Assembly: GCA_023391815.1 (NCBI GenBank)
Contig: JAEWAF010000072.1
Location: 1-64,000 of the forward strand
DNA: 64,000 nt
Reading direction: 5' to 3'
Source of the DNA: Pseudomonadota bacterium
Lineage (GTDB): Bacteria; Pseudomonadota; Gammaproteobacteria; Steroidobacterales; Steroidobacteraceae
Positions 16,390 to 26,211 of this stretch are shown here, piece by piece. The translations under genes were made by a program, and so were the position numbers. Each line of letters begins with the position of its first letter. Position 1 is the stretch's first letter. Under the pieces are notes generated by a model that saw only the letters and a list, made by a program, of their open reading frames with translations, had not been told where the DNA came from and ran no database searches.

Positions 16390-19300
16390 GTGCGTTACGC
16401 CTGGGTGTCTGCCCTACTCGCCTGCGCGACGTTGACCGCGCAGGCGGCGACGCCTGTGCCCGAAGTGCGCCCCATGTACTTCGAGCACCTCACCATGCGC
16501 GACGGCCTCTCGCAAAGCACGGTGATGAGTATTCTGCAGGACTCCCACGAATTTCTTTGGCTGGCGACCGAGAGCGGCCTCGACCGTTACGATGGCTACT
16601 CGATTCGCGAATATCGCCGGGAGCGTGGCAGTGAGCACGGCCTCGCCAGCGACTATATCTGGAAGATTGCGGAAGATGCGCACGGCGATCTGTGGCTCGC
16701 GACGATCGGCGGCGGGGTCGCGCGCTGGGACCGACGCAACGATCGTTTCCAACAGTTCCGACACGATCCCGCCAATCCCTATTCTCTGACGAGCGATGCA
16801 ATCCGCACGCTGTTGATCGACGCCGAGGGTCAAGTGTGGGCCGCGACCGAGCGCCACGGCCTCGACGTACTCGATCCGCAGACCGGTCGCGCGCGCCATT
16901 TCCATCACATCGAAGGCAATCCGCGCTCACTCTCGGCCGATGCGGTATTCGCACTCCATACCGATCGCGCGGGCCGGCTTTGGGTGGGCACCGATAAAGG
17001 CCTGAGCCGATACGAGCCCGCCAGCGATGACTTCGACAACGACGTGGCCGACGCTGGCGCGCTCGACGGCGCGAGAGTGCGCGCCATTCTCGAAGACCAC
17101 GCGGGTGCGTTGTGGATCGGAACATTCGATAACGGTTTGTACCGGCTCGATCCGCGGACCAAAAGAGTCAGCTCGTTCCGTCACGATGCGACCGATCCGC
17201 GCTCGCTGAGCAACGATCGCGTGCGCGCGATCATGGAAGACGATGCGCGTCGGCTTTGGATCGCGACCTCCGACGGCCTCAGCCTGTTCAATCGCAGATC
17301 CGATACCTTCGTGCGCTACGGCCGCGAGACGGATAACCCGCACAGCCTGCGCGATGACGATGTGATGTCGCTGTATCAGGATCGCAGCGGCGTGCTCTGG
17401 GTCGGTACTCGCGCGGGAGGCGCCAGTCACTGGAGCCCACAGAGCTGGGCACTCGGCCATTACCGCAGTCACCTGTTCGCCAACACCGCCGTGAACAGTT
17501 TCGCCGATGACGGCAAGGACACGGTCTGGATCGGCACACGGGACGGACTGGTCGAGATCAACACCCGCGAGCGCCGTGAACGCCACATCACAAGTCGGTC
17601 CGAAGGCCCGATACGACTCGCGGACAACAGCGTGATGGCGTTACTTTACGACCGCGAAGGTGCGCTGTGGATCGGCACGATGAGCGGCGGGCTGGCGCGG
17701 CTGGATCCGCAGCGACGATCGCTTCGCTCGTATCGGAACGATGCCAACGATCCCACCACGCTACCCGCGGACGGCGTCATGTGCTTGTACGAAGACCGCG
17801 GCGGCGATGTATGGATCGGAACCTACGGTGGGGGCATCGCGCGCATCGATCGCGCGACGGGGAAACTCACGCGCTATCCTCACAGCATCGACGACAACGC
17901 GCTTAGCAGCCCGCGCGCCAGCGCCATCGTCGAAGACCGGGAAGGCAATCTCTGGATCGGCACCATCGGCGGCGGCCTGAACCTGCTGGAGCGTGACACG
18001 GGCCGCTTTCACTCCTATCGTCGCAACGACCGCGACCAGACCAGCCTGAGCGACGACACGATCTATGCGCTGCACGCGGATCCGACCGGCACCGTGTGGG
18101 TCGGCACGGCGGGGGGCGGGCTGGATCGCGTGATCGGTAGTTCCGAGCAACCCGAGGCGATTCATTTTCAGAGCGACCGGCGGCTCGGAAACATGCCGAG
18201 CCAGGTGGTGTACGGCATCGAGTCGGACCATCAAGGCGGCCTATGGCTCAGCACGAACAACGGCCTCGTGCGCCTCGATCCGAGCACCGGCGCGAGCCGA
18301 TTGCTTCGCGAGCCGCATGGCTTGCAGGCCGATGAGTTCAACTTCAACGCGCATTACCGCGGCCGCGACGGCACTCTGTATTTCGGCGGCAACGGCGGCT
18401 TCAACTCCTTTCAGCCCGATGTCTCATCGCCGAGCGCGCCGCCGCCGCAGCTCGCGCTGACGTCAGTTGCGATCCTCAATCAGCAGCTGCCGTTTGCACA
18501 ACTGCCGGCCTCGGATCGGCCACTTAAGTTGGAGCACGACGACAAGCTGGTGACATTCGAATTCGCGGCGCTCGATTTCGTGTCTCCCGAGAACAATCGC
18601 TACCTGTACCGGCTCGAGGGCTTCGATCCGAACTGGGTGCAAGCCGGCCCGATGCGTCGCGCGACTTATACCAACCTGGACGCGGGCGACTATGTGTTTC
18701 GAGTCCGCGCCAGCAATGCCGACGGTGTTTGGAATCGAGACGATCTGACCATCCCGGTGCATGTCGCGGCGGCCCCGTGGAATACGCTCACGGCGCGGAT
18801 GATCTATGTAGCGAGCGCGCTCCTGATCATCACCTTCCTCTGGCGCCTGCAACGGATCAAGCGCCAGCGTGTGATCGAGCACAACCGCGAGCTGGAGCAG
18901 ATGGTCCGCGTCCGCACGCACGAACTGGAAGAACGCAATCATCAGCTGCAGGAGGCCAGCCGCGCGAAGAGCGACTTCGTCGCCCGCATGAATCACGAAC
19001 TGCGTACCCCGATGAACGGCGTGCTCGGCATGAGCGAGCTGTTGCTCGATACGCACCTGAACGCCGTACAGCGGCGCTTCGCGGAAGGCATTCACCGTTC
19101 CGCGGATTCTCTGCTCGCGATCGTGGACGATGTGCTCGACTTCTCGAAGCTCGAAGCCGGACGGCTGCAACTCGCGCCGGTGGAGTGCGATCTCGTCGAA
19201 CTGGTCGAGCAAACGGCGGAAATGCTCGCCGCGCGCGCGTCCGGGAAGAACATCGAATTGCTTTGCGAATCCCCTGCGAGCCCCGTGCCTCGCGTGCGCG

Positions 19301-20526
19301 CGGACGTTGTCCGCCTTCGGCAAGTGCTGGTCAATCTCGGTGGCAATGCCGTGAAGTTCACCGAGCAAGGTGAAGTGATCCTGCGCGTGACCTCGCCCGA
19401 GATCGAAGGCGATCGACTGCGCGTGACGCTCGAAGTCGCGGACACCGGCATCGGCATCGAGCCTGTGAATCAATCGCGCATCTTCGAAGAATTCGTGCAA
19501 GAGGATGCATCGACCACGCGTCGTTACGGCGGCACGGGCCTGGGCCTCGCCATTGCGCGACAGCTCGTTGACTTGATGGGTGGACAGTTGTCGCTGGTGA
19601 GCTCGCCCGGCGTGGGCTCGAAATTCAGCGTCGAACTCTCGCTGCAACTCGCGGATTCGACAGCTCAGCCGCGCCCGCAACCCAGCGACCTGCTCGGTCT
19701 GCGCATCCTGGTCGCCGACGACAATGCTGCGGTTCGCCGCGTGATCGTACATGCGCTCGATCAATGGGGCGCGCAACCTGTCGATGTGGGCAGCCTGCCC
19801 GATGTGTTACGCGAACTGCGCGCCACTCCTTACAACGCGGTGATCATCGATCATTCTCTATTGGATGGCCCGGCCGCCGGTGAGCTGCAATCGGTGGTCG
19901 CGGAGCGCACGGTTCGACCTCGCATGATCCGCCTCGCCAGCTTCGTCAATCTCGCGCAAGCCGAGGGTGCCGACTCGCAGTGCTTCGACGCCGAGATGAC
20001 GAAGCCCGTGCGCCTGTCACAGCTGCATCGAACGCTCAGTGGCGATACGAGCGCTGACACGTTATCCACCGCGCCACGGCCCGTGCCGCCTCTGTCGCTG
20101 GCAAATGGTGCGCGCGTGCTCGTGGTCGAGGATCAATCTCTCAATAGAGATGTCGCCGAAGGCATGCTCAACGCGCTAGGGCTGGAAGTCGATTCTGCGC
20201 ACGACGGCAGCCAAGCGCTCGAGATGCTCGCACGCAAGCGCTACGACGTGGTGCTGATGGATTGCCGCATGCCCGTCATGGACGGCTACGCCGCCACGGC
20301 GGAGTTACGTCGACGCGAAGGTGACGGGCCGCGTACTCCGGTCATCGCGCTCACGGCAGACACCACCAGCACCGCGCGTGAAGCCTGCCTGGTCGCGGGC
20401 ATGGATGACTATCTCGGCAAGCCGTTCAGCCGCGCAACCTTACGCGCGGCGCTCGCGCGTTGGATTCCGGCGCGAGAATCGGCAGCGCCCGCGCAAGTCG
20501 CATCTATCACGCAGTCTCCGAGCTGA
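16390..20526 (+). CDS. Hybrid histidine kinase with two-component propeller sensor (HK-REC-REC)
   Basis: 1378 residues from a GTG start 14 bases after the subtilase stop. A signal peptide (ends TAQAA) is followed by a periplasmic double propeller of Reg_prop repeats (about 30-680; units such as DGLSQSTVMSILQDSHEFLW and DREGALWIGTMSGGLARLDP), then a Y_Y_Y domain (about 705-795). One membrane helix (about 800-818) and a coiled coil lead to the kinase: HisKA with H869 in MNHELRTPMNG, then HATPase with GIGIE and GTGLGLAIA. Two receivers follow; phospho-Asp are D1154 (VIIDHS) and D1291 (LMDCRMP). Unlike Bacteroides HTCS proteins it lacks an AraC output and has no HPt, so it needs external partners, plausibly the HPt at 13030 and the REC-MarR protein at 13506. 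Such sensors usually perceive glycan fragments. Confidence 0.93.
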   Translation: MRYAWVSALLACATLTAQAATPVPEVRPMYFEHLTMRDGLSQSTVMSILQDSHEFLWLATESGLDRYDGYSIREYRRERGSEHGLASDYIWKIAEDAHGDLWLATIGGGVARWDRRNDRFQQFRHDPANPYSLTSDAIRTLLIDAEGQVWAATERHGLDVLDPQTGRARHFHHIEGNPRSLSADAVFALHTDRAGRLWVGTDKGLSRYEPASDDFDNDVADAGALDGARVRAILEDHAGALWIGTFDNGLYRLDPRTKRVSSFRHDATDPRSLSNDRVRAIMEDDARRLWIATSDGLSLFNRRSDTFVRYGRETDNPHSLRDDDVMSLYQDRSGVLWVGTRAGGASHWSPQSWALGHYRSHLFANTAVNSFADDGKDTVWIGTRDGLVEINTRERRERHITSRSEGPIRLADNSVMALLYDREGALWIGTMSGGLARLDPQRRSLRSYRNDANDPTTLPADGVMCLYEDRGGDVWIGTYGGGIARIDRATGKLTRYPHSIDDNALSSPRASAIVEDREGNLWIGTIGGGLNLLERDTGRFHSYRRNDRDQTSLSDDTIYALHADPTGTVWVGTAGGGLDRVIGSSEQPEAIHFQSDRRLGNMPSQVVYGIESDHQGGLWLSTNNGLVRLDPSTGASRLLREPHGLQADEFNFNAHYRGRDGTLYFGGNGGFNSFQPDVSSPSAPPPQLALTSVAILNQQLPFAQLPASDRPLKLEHDDKLVTFEFAALDFVSPENNRYLYRLEGFDPNWVQAGPMRRATYTNLDAGDYVFRVRASNADGVWNRDDLTIPVHVAAAPWNTLTARMIYVASALLIITFLWRLQRIKRQRVIEHNRELEQMVRVRTHELEERNHQLQEASRAKSDFVARMNHELRTPMNGVLGMSELLLDTHLNAVQRRFAEGIHRSADSLLAIVDDVLDFSKLEAGRLQLAPVECDLVELVEQTAEMLAARASGKNIELLCESPASPVPRVRADVVRLRQVLVNLGGNAVKFTEQGEVILRVTSPEIEGDRLRVTLEVADTGIGIEPVNQSRIFEEFVQEDASTTRRYGGTGLGLAIARQLVDLMGGQLSLVSSPGVGSKFSVELSLQLADSTAQPRPQPSDLLGLRILVADDNAAVRRVIVHALDQWGAQPVDVGSLPDVLRELRATPYNAVIIDHSLLDGPAAGELQSVVAERTVRPRMIRLASFVNLAQAEGADSQCFDAEMTKPVRLSQLHRTLSGDTSADTLSTAPRPVPPLSLANGARVLVVEDQSLNRDVAEGMLNALGLEVDSAHDGSQALEMLARKRYDVVLMDCRMPVMDGYAATAELRRREGDGPRTPVIALTADTTSTAREACLVAGMDDYLGKPFSRATLRAALARWIPARESAAPAQVASITQSPS

Positions 20527-20534
20527 GCAAACAT

Positions 20535-21398
20535 TCACGCGGCCCGACGCGCACCGGCCACGCAGCCCAGCACGCCGACCGCCGTAGCGATCAACGGCCA
20601 CGCCACCCGCTCCTGCAAAAGCGCGGCGGACAATCCGATCCCGAGCAGCGGCTGTAACAATTGGAGCTGCCCGACGCGGGAAGATCCGCCCACGGCCAGC
20701 GCGCGATACCAGAAGAAAAAGCCGATCAGCATCGAGAACACCGCGACATAAGCCAGCCCGAGCCACGCGCTCGAATGTAAGCTCGGCCATCCCGCGGGCC
20801 AGGTGAACGCAGCGACGGCAAGCATGGCAGGCGCGGAGATGACGAGGGCCCAGCAGATCACTTGCCAGCCGCCGAGACGACGCGAAAGCACCGCGCCTTC
20901 CGCATACCCGAGACCGCAAACGACGATTGCCACAACCATCAAACTGTCCGCGGTGAACACGCCTTCGGAGCCACCATTCAGCCACGCATAGGTTGCGAGC
21001 AACCCCGAGCCTGCGATGGCGAACAACCAGAACGCAGGATGCGGACGCTCACCGCCGCGGACCATTGCCCACGTCGCCGTGGAGAGCGGAAGCAATCCGG
21101 TAAACAGCAATCCGCGCGCCGAGCTGATCTCAGTCATCGCGATGGAACTCAGCAGCGGATAGCCCACGACGACCGAAGCCGCCACGACCAGCAGCGACGG
21201 TACTTCAGAGCGTAACGGCCGGTTATCCGCGAACAATGCGAGCGCGGCGACGGCACCGAGCGTCGCAAGCAATGCTCTCGCCGCAGTCAGGAACACCGGC
21301 TCAAATCCCGTGACAGCGGCACGCGTCGCCGGCAGCGAGCCGCTGAAGATCACCACCCCGATCAAGCCCAACATCAAGCCCTGGTCACGATTTTTCAT
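20535..21398 (-). CDS. EamA (DMT) family transporter
   Basis: 287-residue inner-membrane exporter with ten helices arranged as two EamA repeats, starting at ATG 21398 (MKNRDQGLMLGLIGVVIFSG). The conserved features are the first-helix Gly-rich segment, SLPATRAAV, and the repeat-two FFFWYRALAVGG followed by QLLQPLLGIGLSAALLQERV, which contains the family Glu. It is divergent from a MocR-type regulator with 67 bases between starts, an arrangement widely seen for amino-acid or vitamin efflux genes controlled by MocR proteins. The substrate is therefore likely an amine or amino acid derivative; this is inference. Confidence 0.9.
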   Translation of the reverse strand: MKNRDQGLMLGLIGVVIFSGSLPATRAAVTGFEPVFLTAARALLATLGAVAALALFADNRPLRSEVPSLLVVAASVVVGYPLLSSIAMTEISSARGLLFTGLLPLSTATWAMVRGGERPHPAFWLFAIAGSGLLATYAWLNGGSEGVFTADSLMVVAIVVCGLGYAEGAVLSRRLGGWQVICWALVISAPAMLAVAAFTWPAGWPSLHSSAWLGLAYVAVFSMLIGFFFWYRALAVGGSSRVGQLQLLQPLLGIGLSAALLQERVAWPLIATAVGVLGCVAGARRAA

Positions 21399-21435
21399 GG
21401 CGGGATGTTGGCCAACTCGGCGGACAATGGCCAAG

Positions 21436-21465
21436 GACAGTCCAGTACGATATAAGTGAACTGTC
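21436..21465. promoter_or_regulatory. Inverted repeat in the EamA/MocR divergent promoter
   Basis: GACAGT (21436-21441) and ACTGTC (21460-21465) form an inverted repeat flanking an AT-rich GATATAAG that could be the -10 of the MocR gene. The right arm abuts the MocR ATG at 21466, and there is no ribosome site, so the mRNA may be leaderless. The position suits autoregulation by the MocR protein. Confidence 0.45.
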
Positions 21466-22863
21466 ATGGTCGAAGCTCCCGAACAGTTCGCGCCCACGCT
21501 CGTCGCTCAAGTCATGCGCCTGATCCGGACGCGCATCGATCGACGGCAATACACGCCCGGTGCCCGCATTCCCTCGGTGCGCGGCATGGCTGAATCCATG
21601 GGCGTTTCGAAGTCCACGGTGGTCGAGGCTTACGGCCGGCTGGTCGCCGAAGGCATCGTGCAACCCCGCCTCGGATCGGGCTTCTATGTGGCTGCCCCGC
21701 TCGCGCCGCTCAACCTCGCCGAACTGAGCCCGGACACCGATCCGACGGTCGATCCACTGTGGGTCATGCGCCAGTCGCTGCGGCCGGGAGAAGCAAGTCT
21801 GCGACCGGGTTGCGGCTGGTTGCCTGAAAGCTGGATGCCGCACGAAATGATGCGCAAGGCGCTGCGCTCGGCGGCCCGCGACGGCTCAGGCCCGACGCTG
21901 TTCGAATACGGTCCGGCCCAAGGCGCAGACACGCTGCGTGGACTCATCACGCGGCGGCTGTTGGATCAGGGCGTCGAAGCCGTGCCCGAGCAGGTGATGA
22001 TCACCGACTCGTGCACGCAAGCGATCGATCTGGTGTGCCGGTTCCTGCTTGAGCCCGGCGACACCGTGCTCGTCGACGATCCTTGTTATTTCAATTTCAA
22101 GGCGCTGCTTCGGGCCCATCGCGCCAACGTCGTCGGCGTGCCGTTCACGGTCACCGGTCCCGATCTGTCCGTGTTCGCCGCCATGCTCGAAGCGCATCGG
22201 CCGCGCATCTATCTCACCAACTCGGGACTGCAAAATCCGACCGGTGCGAGCCTGACCGCGCCGGTGGCGCATCGCTTGTTGAAACTCGCCGAGCCGCACG
22301 GCCTCGTCATCGTCGAAGACGACATCTTCGGTGACTTCGAGGAACAACCCTCGCCTCGCCTCGCCGCCTTCGACGGCTTGGATCGAGTAGTGCGCGTGAG
22401 CAGCTTCTCGAAGACGCTGTCCGCCTCCGTGCGTTGTGGCTACATTGCCTGCCGCTCCGACTGGATACGCGGCCTCGCCGATCTGCGCATGGTGACGGGC
22501 ATGGCCGCCAGCCCCTTCAATGCCGAAGTGGTCGAATCGATGCTGGTCGACGGCTCCTATCGACGTCATGTCGAGCGCATTCGCAGCCGCCTGGCGCAGC
22601 AACGACAGATCGTGAAGGCGAAGCTCGCCAGACTCGGCATCGTGCCCTCGATCGAACCGGGCGGCGGAATGCTTCTTTGGTGCCAGCTCCCGCACGGCGC
22701 GGACGCCGCCGAAGTTGCGCGTCGCGCGCTGGCGGACGGCGTCGTGCTCGCTCCAGGCAACGCGTTCAGTGTCAGTTCGCCGGCCACCAGCTTCATGAGA
22801 TTCAACGTCACGCAGATGGAAGGCGACAAGGTCTACGCCGCGCTTCGCCGAGCGCTCAGCTGA
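21466..22863 (+). CDS. MocR family regulator (GntR winged helix + PLP aminotransferase fold)
   Basis: 465 residues. The N-terminal GntR helix-turn-helix is about 12-78 (RIDRRQYTPGARIPSVRGMA, then VSKSTVVEAYGRLVAEGIVQ), joined to a fold-type I aminotransferase domain (about 110-465). The PLP site is intact: DSCTQAIDLVCRFL, NPTG in LQNPTGASL, VEDDIFGDF with the pyridine-N Asp, and Schiff-base Lys316 in SSFSKTLSASVRCGY. MocR proteins use PLP adducts as sensors rather than to catalyse transamination. The divergent EamA exporter is the probable target. The absence of a Shine-Dalgarno sequence and an inverted repeat ending at the ATG suggest a leaderless, autoregulated transcript. Confidence 0.93.
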   Translation: MVEAPEQFAPTLVAQVMRLIRTRIDRRQYTPGARIPSVRGMAESMGVSKSTVVEAYGRLVAEGIVQPRLGSGFYVAAPLAPLNLAELSPDTDPTVDPLWVMRQSLRPGEASLRPGCGWLPESWMPHEMMRKALRSAARDGSGPTLFEYGPAQGADTLRGLITRRLLDQGVEAVPEQVMITDSCTQAIDLVCRFLLEPGDTVLVDDPCYFNFKALLRAHRANVVGVPFTVTGPDLSVFAAMLEAHRPRIYLTNSGLQNPTGASLTAPVAHRLLKLAEPHGLVIVEDDIFGDFEEQPSPRLAAFDGLDRVVRVSSFSKTLSASVRCGYIACRSDWIRGLADLRMVTGMAASPFNAEVVESMLVDGSYRRHVERIRSRLAQQRQIVKAKLARLGIVPSIEPGGGMLLWCQLPHGADAAEVARRALADGVVLAPGNAFSVSSPATSFMRFNVTQMEGDKVYAALRRALS

Positions 22864-22942
22864 TTTCATTCATAAAACTATTTGCGGATCTGAACGAGCT
22901 GTGGTCTGCTAGCCGCGCTCGTTTCGATAGGGACGTTCGCGC

Positions 22943-25405
22943 ATGAAACTCAGCCGACGCACGGTATTACAAGCGGCCGCCGCCACGACCCTGCTGCACT
23001 CCCGCTTCGGCCACTCGGCAGGCACGCCGCCGGGCGCGAACAACGTTCTGTGGTACACGCGCACCGCGCAGGAATGGGTCGAAGCATTACCCATCGGCAA
23101 CGGCCGCATCGGCGCGATGGTCTTCGGTGGCACCGGTCAGGAACGATTGCAGCTGAACGAAGACACGCTGTGGGGTGGCGGCCCCTACGATCCCGCGAAT
23201 CCCGACGCTCGCGAGGCGTTGCCGGAGGTACGCAAGCTCGTTTTCGCCGGCGAATACGCCAAGGCCACCGAGCTGGTAAATGCCAAGGTCATGGCGAAGC
23301 CTGTTCGTCAGATGTCGTATCAAAGCGTCGGGGATCTGCGGCTGTCCTTTCCAAACATCGCCGGAGCATCCGACTATCGCCGCGAGCTCGATCTCGACGG
23401 CGCCATCGCGACCACTCGATTCACGAGCAACGGCGTCACCCACGTACGTGAGATCTTCGCGAGCGCACCGGATAACGTGCTCGTATTGCGTTTGAGCGCG
23501 GATCAACCTCGCAGCGTCGACCTCGATGTTACTTTTCGTTGGCCGGTGCCATCGCGTCCTGCCGATCCGCCGGGCGACAAGTTGAAACAGCGTGAGCTGC
23601 GAGCCGAGGGGCCGGGGCCGGTGCGCTTCGACGACAGCGTGCCCTCTCCTGCTGGCCTTGTGATACGCGCGCTGCCCGATGGCGATCTGATCATGCAGGG
23701 TCGCAACTCCGCGCAGTTGGGCGTCGCGAGCGCGCTCCGCTACGAAGCGCGTGCGCGTTTGATTGTTACCGGTGGCAGGAAACAATCGAACGACTCGAGC
23801 ATCGGCATTCGCGGCGCCGACAGCGTCGTTCTGCTCATCGCCATGGCCACGAGCTATCGCGACTACCAGCATGTCGACGGCGATCCCTCCGCGCTCAACC
23901 AGGCAGCGCTCGATCGCGCCGCCGGTCGTGCGTTCGACGAACTGCTCAGCCGACATCAAACCGATCATCGGCGCCTGTTCCGTCGCGTGCAGATCGACCT
24001 TGGACAGACAGCCGCCGCCGCGCTCCCCACCGATGAACGAGTGCGAACGTCGATGACGAGCGACGATCCGGCGCTCGCCGCGCTCTATTACCAATACGGT
24101 CGCTACTTGCTGATCGCCAGCTCCCGCCCCGGCTCCCAGCCCGCGAATCTGCAAGGCATCTGGAACGACATGTCGGATCCGCCCTGGGGCAGCAAGTACA
24201 CCGTCAACATCAACACCGAGATGAACTACTGGCCCGCCGAGCCCACCGATCTCGGCGAGTGCGTCGAGCCATTGATCGCGATGCTCAAGGATCTGTCGGT
24301 CACCGGCGCGAAAATGGCGAAGACGATGTATGGAGCGCGCGGCTGGGTGACTCATCACAATACCGATCTGTGGCGAGCGACCGGGCCGATCGATGGCGCC
24401 AAGTACGGCATGTGGCCGATGGGCGGCGCCTGGCTGTGTTTGCACCTTTGGGATCGCTATGACTACAGCCGCGATGTTCGCTATCTCGAATCGGTGTATC
24501 CGATCCTGAAAGCGGCTTGCGAGTTCTTCCTGGACACACTGGTGGCGCATCCCAACGGTCGGTGGCTGGTCACCAATCCATCCATGTCGCCGGAGAACAA
24601 TCATCGGTCGGAGCTGTCCATCGCCGCCGGCCCGACGATGGACAACCAGATTCTTCGGGATCTGTTTGCAAATACCGCGAAGGCCGCCGGCGTTCTCGAT
24701 CGTGACAAGGAATTCATCGCGACGCTCGAGGCCACTCGCAAACGCCTGCCGCCCGACCAGACTGGTTCCCAAGGCCAGCTGCAGGAATGGCTCGAGGATT
24801 GGGATGCGCGCGTGCCGGATATCCATCATCGTCACGTGTCGCATCTGTACGGGCTGCATCCGTCCGGTCAGATCAGCGTCGACTACACACCGAAGCTCGC
24901 GCAAGCCGCGCGCAAATCACTGGAGATCCGCGGTGACAACGCGACGGGCTGGGGCATCGGCTGGCGACTGAATCTCTGGGCCCGGCTGCGCGATGGCGAA
25001 CATGCGTACCAGGTGCTCAATCTGTTGCTCGGGCCGGAGCGCACCTATCCGAATCTGTTCGACGCGCATCCGCCCTTCCAGATCGACGGCAATTTCGGTG
25101 GCACCAGCGGCATCACCGAGATGTTGTTACAAAGCCTGAAGTCGCCGAAAGGCGAGGATGAAGTCTGGCTGCTGCCTGCTCTGCCAAAAGCGTGGCCTCG
25201 CGGCTCGGTCAGCGGATTGCGTGCCCGCGGCGGATTGCGAGTGGATTTGAACTGGCGCGCCGGATCGTTGCAGGAATGCCGGCTGAGCGCGCTTCGCGAC
25301 GGCAGCTGGGTGCTTCGAAGCGGCAACTCTTCGCTGCCCGTCTCGATGAAAGCTGGTCGCAGCCAGACGATCAGGTTGCGCGAAGGTACGCTCAGCGCAA
25401 CTTAG
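22943..25405 (+). CDS. GH95 family alpha-L-fucosidase, exported
   Basis: 820-residue glycoside hydrolase family 95 enzyme that releases L-fucose from alpha-1,2-type linkages by inversion. The N-terminus has a Tat-like signal (SRRTVLQAAAATTLL), so it is probably exported folded. The N-terminal beta domain starts with ALPIGNGRIGAMVFGG and LQLNEDTLWGGGPYDPANP, hallmark of GH95. The (alpha/alpha)6 barrel contains NLQGIWNDM, NINTEMNYWPAEPTDLGEC, the general acid Glu551 in NPSMSPENNH and Asp715 in FQIDGNFGGTSGITEM. It overlaps the convergent IclR stop by four bases and faces a complete L-fucose operon, so it supplies that pathway's substrate. GH95 also includes L-galactosidases, a less likely alternative here. 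Confidence 0.93.
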   Translation: MKLSRRTVLQAAAATTLLHSRFGHSAGTPPGANNVLWYTRTAQEWVEALPIGNGRIGAMVFGGTGQERLQLNEDTLWGGGPYDPANPDAREALPEVRKLVFAGEYAKATELVNAKVMAKPVRQMSYQSVGDLRLSFPNIAGASDYRRELDLDGAIATTRFTSNGVTHVREIFASAPDNVLVLRLSADQPRSVDLDVTFRWPVPSRPADPPGDKLKQRELRAEGPGPVRFDDSVPSPAGLVIRALPDGDLIMQGRNSAQLGVASALRYEARARLIVTGGRKQSNDSSIGIRGADSVVLLIAMATSYRDYQHVDGDPSALNQAALDRAAGRAFDELLSRHQTDHRRLFRRVQIDLGQTAAAALPTDERVRTSMTSDDPALAALYYQYGRYLLIASSRPGSQPANLQGIWNDMSDPPWGSKYTVNINTEMNYWPAEPTDLGECVEPLIAMLKDLSVTGAKMAKTMYGARGWVTHHNTDLWRATGPIDGAKYGMWPMGGAWLCLHLWDRYDYSRDVRYLESVYPILKAACEFFLDTLVAHPNGRWLVTNPSMSPENNHRSELSIAAGPTMDNQILRDLFANTAKAAGVLDRDKEFIATLEATRKRLPPDQTGSQGQLQEWLEDWDARVPDIHHRHVSHLYGLHPSGQISVDYTPKLAQAARKSLEIRGDNATGWGIGWRLNLWARLRDGEHAYQVLNLLLGPERTYPNLFDAHPPFQIDGNFGGTSGITEMLLQSLKSPKGEDEVWLLPALPKAWPRGSVSGLRARGGLRVDLNWRAGSLQECRLSALRDGSWVLRSGNSSLPVSMKAGRSQTIRLREGTLSAT

Positions 25406-26166
25406 TTCGCGCTGATCTTCCTGGAGATCTCGCCCGCCGAGTGACGAATGGCCGCGATGGTGTCTTTCACCGAGATCGCCATCGGCGTTTCGATATATGG
25501 GCAGGTCAGCGCGGCGACCGCGCCGTCCGCCGCCATGACGGGCGCCGACAGATCGACGATGTGACGAGTCACATCGCTGTCCGCCTTCACATACTTTTGG
25601 GTACGAGCAAGCGCCGCTCGTTCCTCGAAGCCCTTCCAGATCTTTTGTGACACGCTGGCGGCGAGCCGTACGCGCCACTCCGCCCGGACTTCTTCGGGCT
25701 GAAAAGCATATAACACCAGCCCGGAGGTGGAATCGACCAGCGGCCGACGATAACCGACGCGCACCGAGAAGCCTTGATTGCCAGGCGCTTCGATTCGCGC
25801 CACCACGACCATCTGCTCCTCGCTTACCACGGCGAGATGACACGATTGCCCGATCACGCGGCTGAGCTTTCTCATCTCGGGCAACGCATCTTCGAGCAGG
25901 CTCTTGGTCGGCGCACGCGCCACCCCGAGCGCGAACAGCTTGTTGGTCAGCTCGAAGCCGTCGCCGGATTCGGATTGAGCGACGTAACCGCGGTGAACCA
26001 GCGCATCCACCATTCTAAACAGCTCGCTCACCGAGCGATTGAGCTCGCTGGCGATCTGCGACATGGTGAGCGGCGTGCCGCGGGCAGCCAGCAGCTCGAG
26101 CACGTCCAGGCCCTTCTCCAGGGCGGGCGCGCTGTATTTGCGTTCTTCGTCTTCGCGGACAGCCAT
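25402..26166 (-). CDS. IclR family transcriptional regulator of the fucose operon
   Basis: 254 residues: N-terminal winged helix (about 12-75, ALEKGLDVLELLAARGTPLT then MSQIASELNRSVSELFRMVD) and the C-terminal IclR effector domain (about 80-250, with QSCHLAVVSEEQMVVVARIE and GYRRPLVDSTSGLVLYAF). It is the last gene of the minus-strand fucose operon, 45 bases after fucP, and is convergent with the fucosidase. Regulators of this family typically repress sugar-acid operons and are released by a pathway intermediate. The palindrome at 32599-32617 before the first operon gene is a candidate target. Confidence 0.92.
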   Translation of the reverse strand: MAVREDEERKYSAPALEKGLDVLELLAARGTPLTMSQIASELNRSVSELFRMVDALVHRGYVAQSESGDGFELTNKLFALGVARAPTKSLLEDALPEMRKLSRVIGQSCHLAVVSEEQMVVVARIEAPGNQGFSVRVGYRRPLVDSTSGLVLYAFQPEEVRAEWRVRLAASVSQKIWKGFEERAALARTQKYVKADSDVTRHIVDLSAPVMAADGAVAALTCPYIETPMAISVKDTIAAIRHSAGEISRKISAN

Positions 26167-26211
26167 GGGCTCGGATTATAAACAGCGCCCGCCCGACCCG
26201 TCAGCGGAGAA

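Noticed and set aside
18463..19776. 437-codon minus-strand open frame inside the hybrid kinase
   Set aside because: Antisense to kinase and receiver motifs, with biased composition.
23087..24904. 605-codon minus-strand open frame inside the GH95 gene
   Set aside because: Shadow frame; the plus-strand fucosidase motifs are unambiguous.
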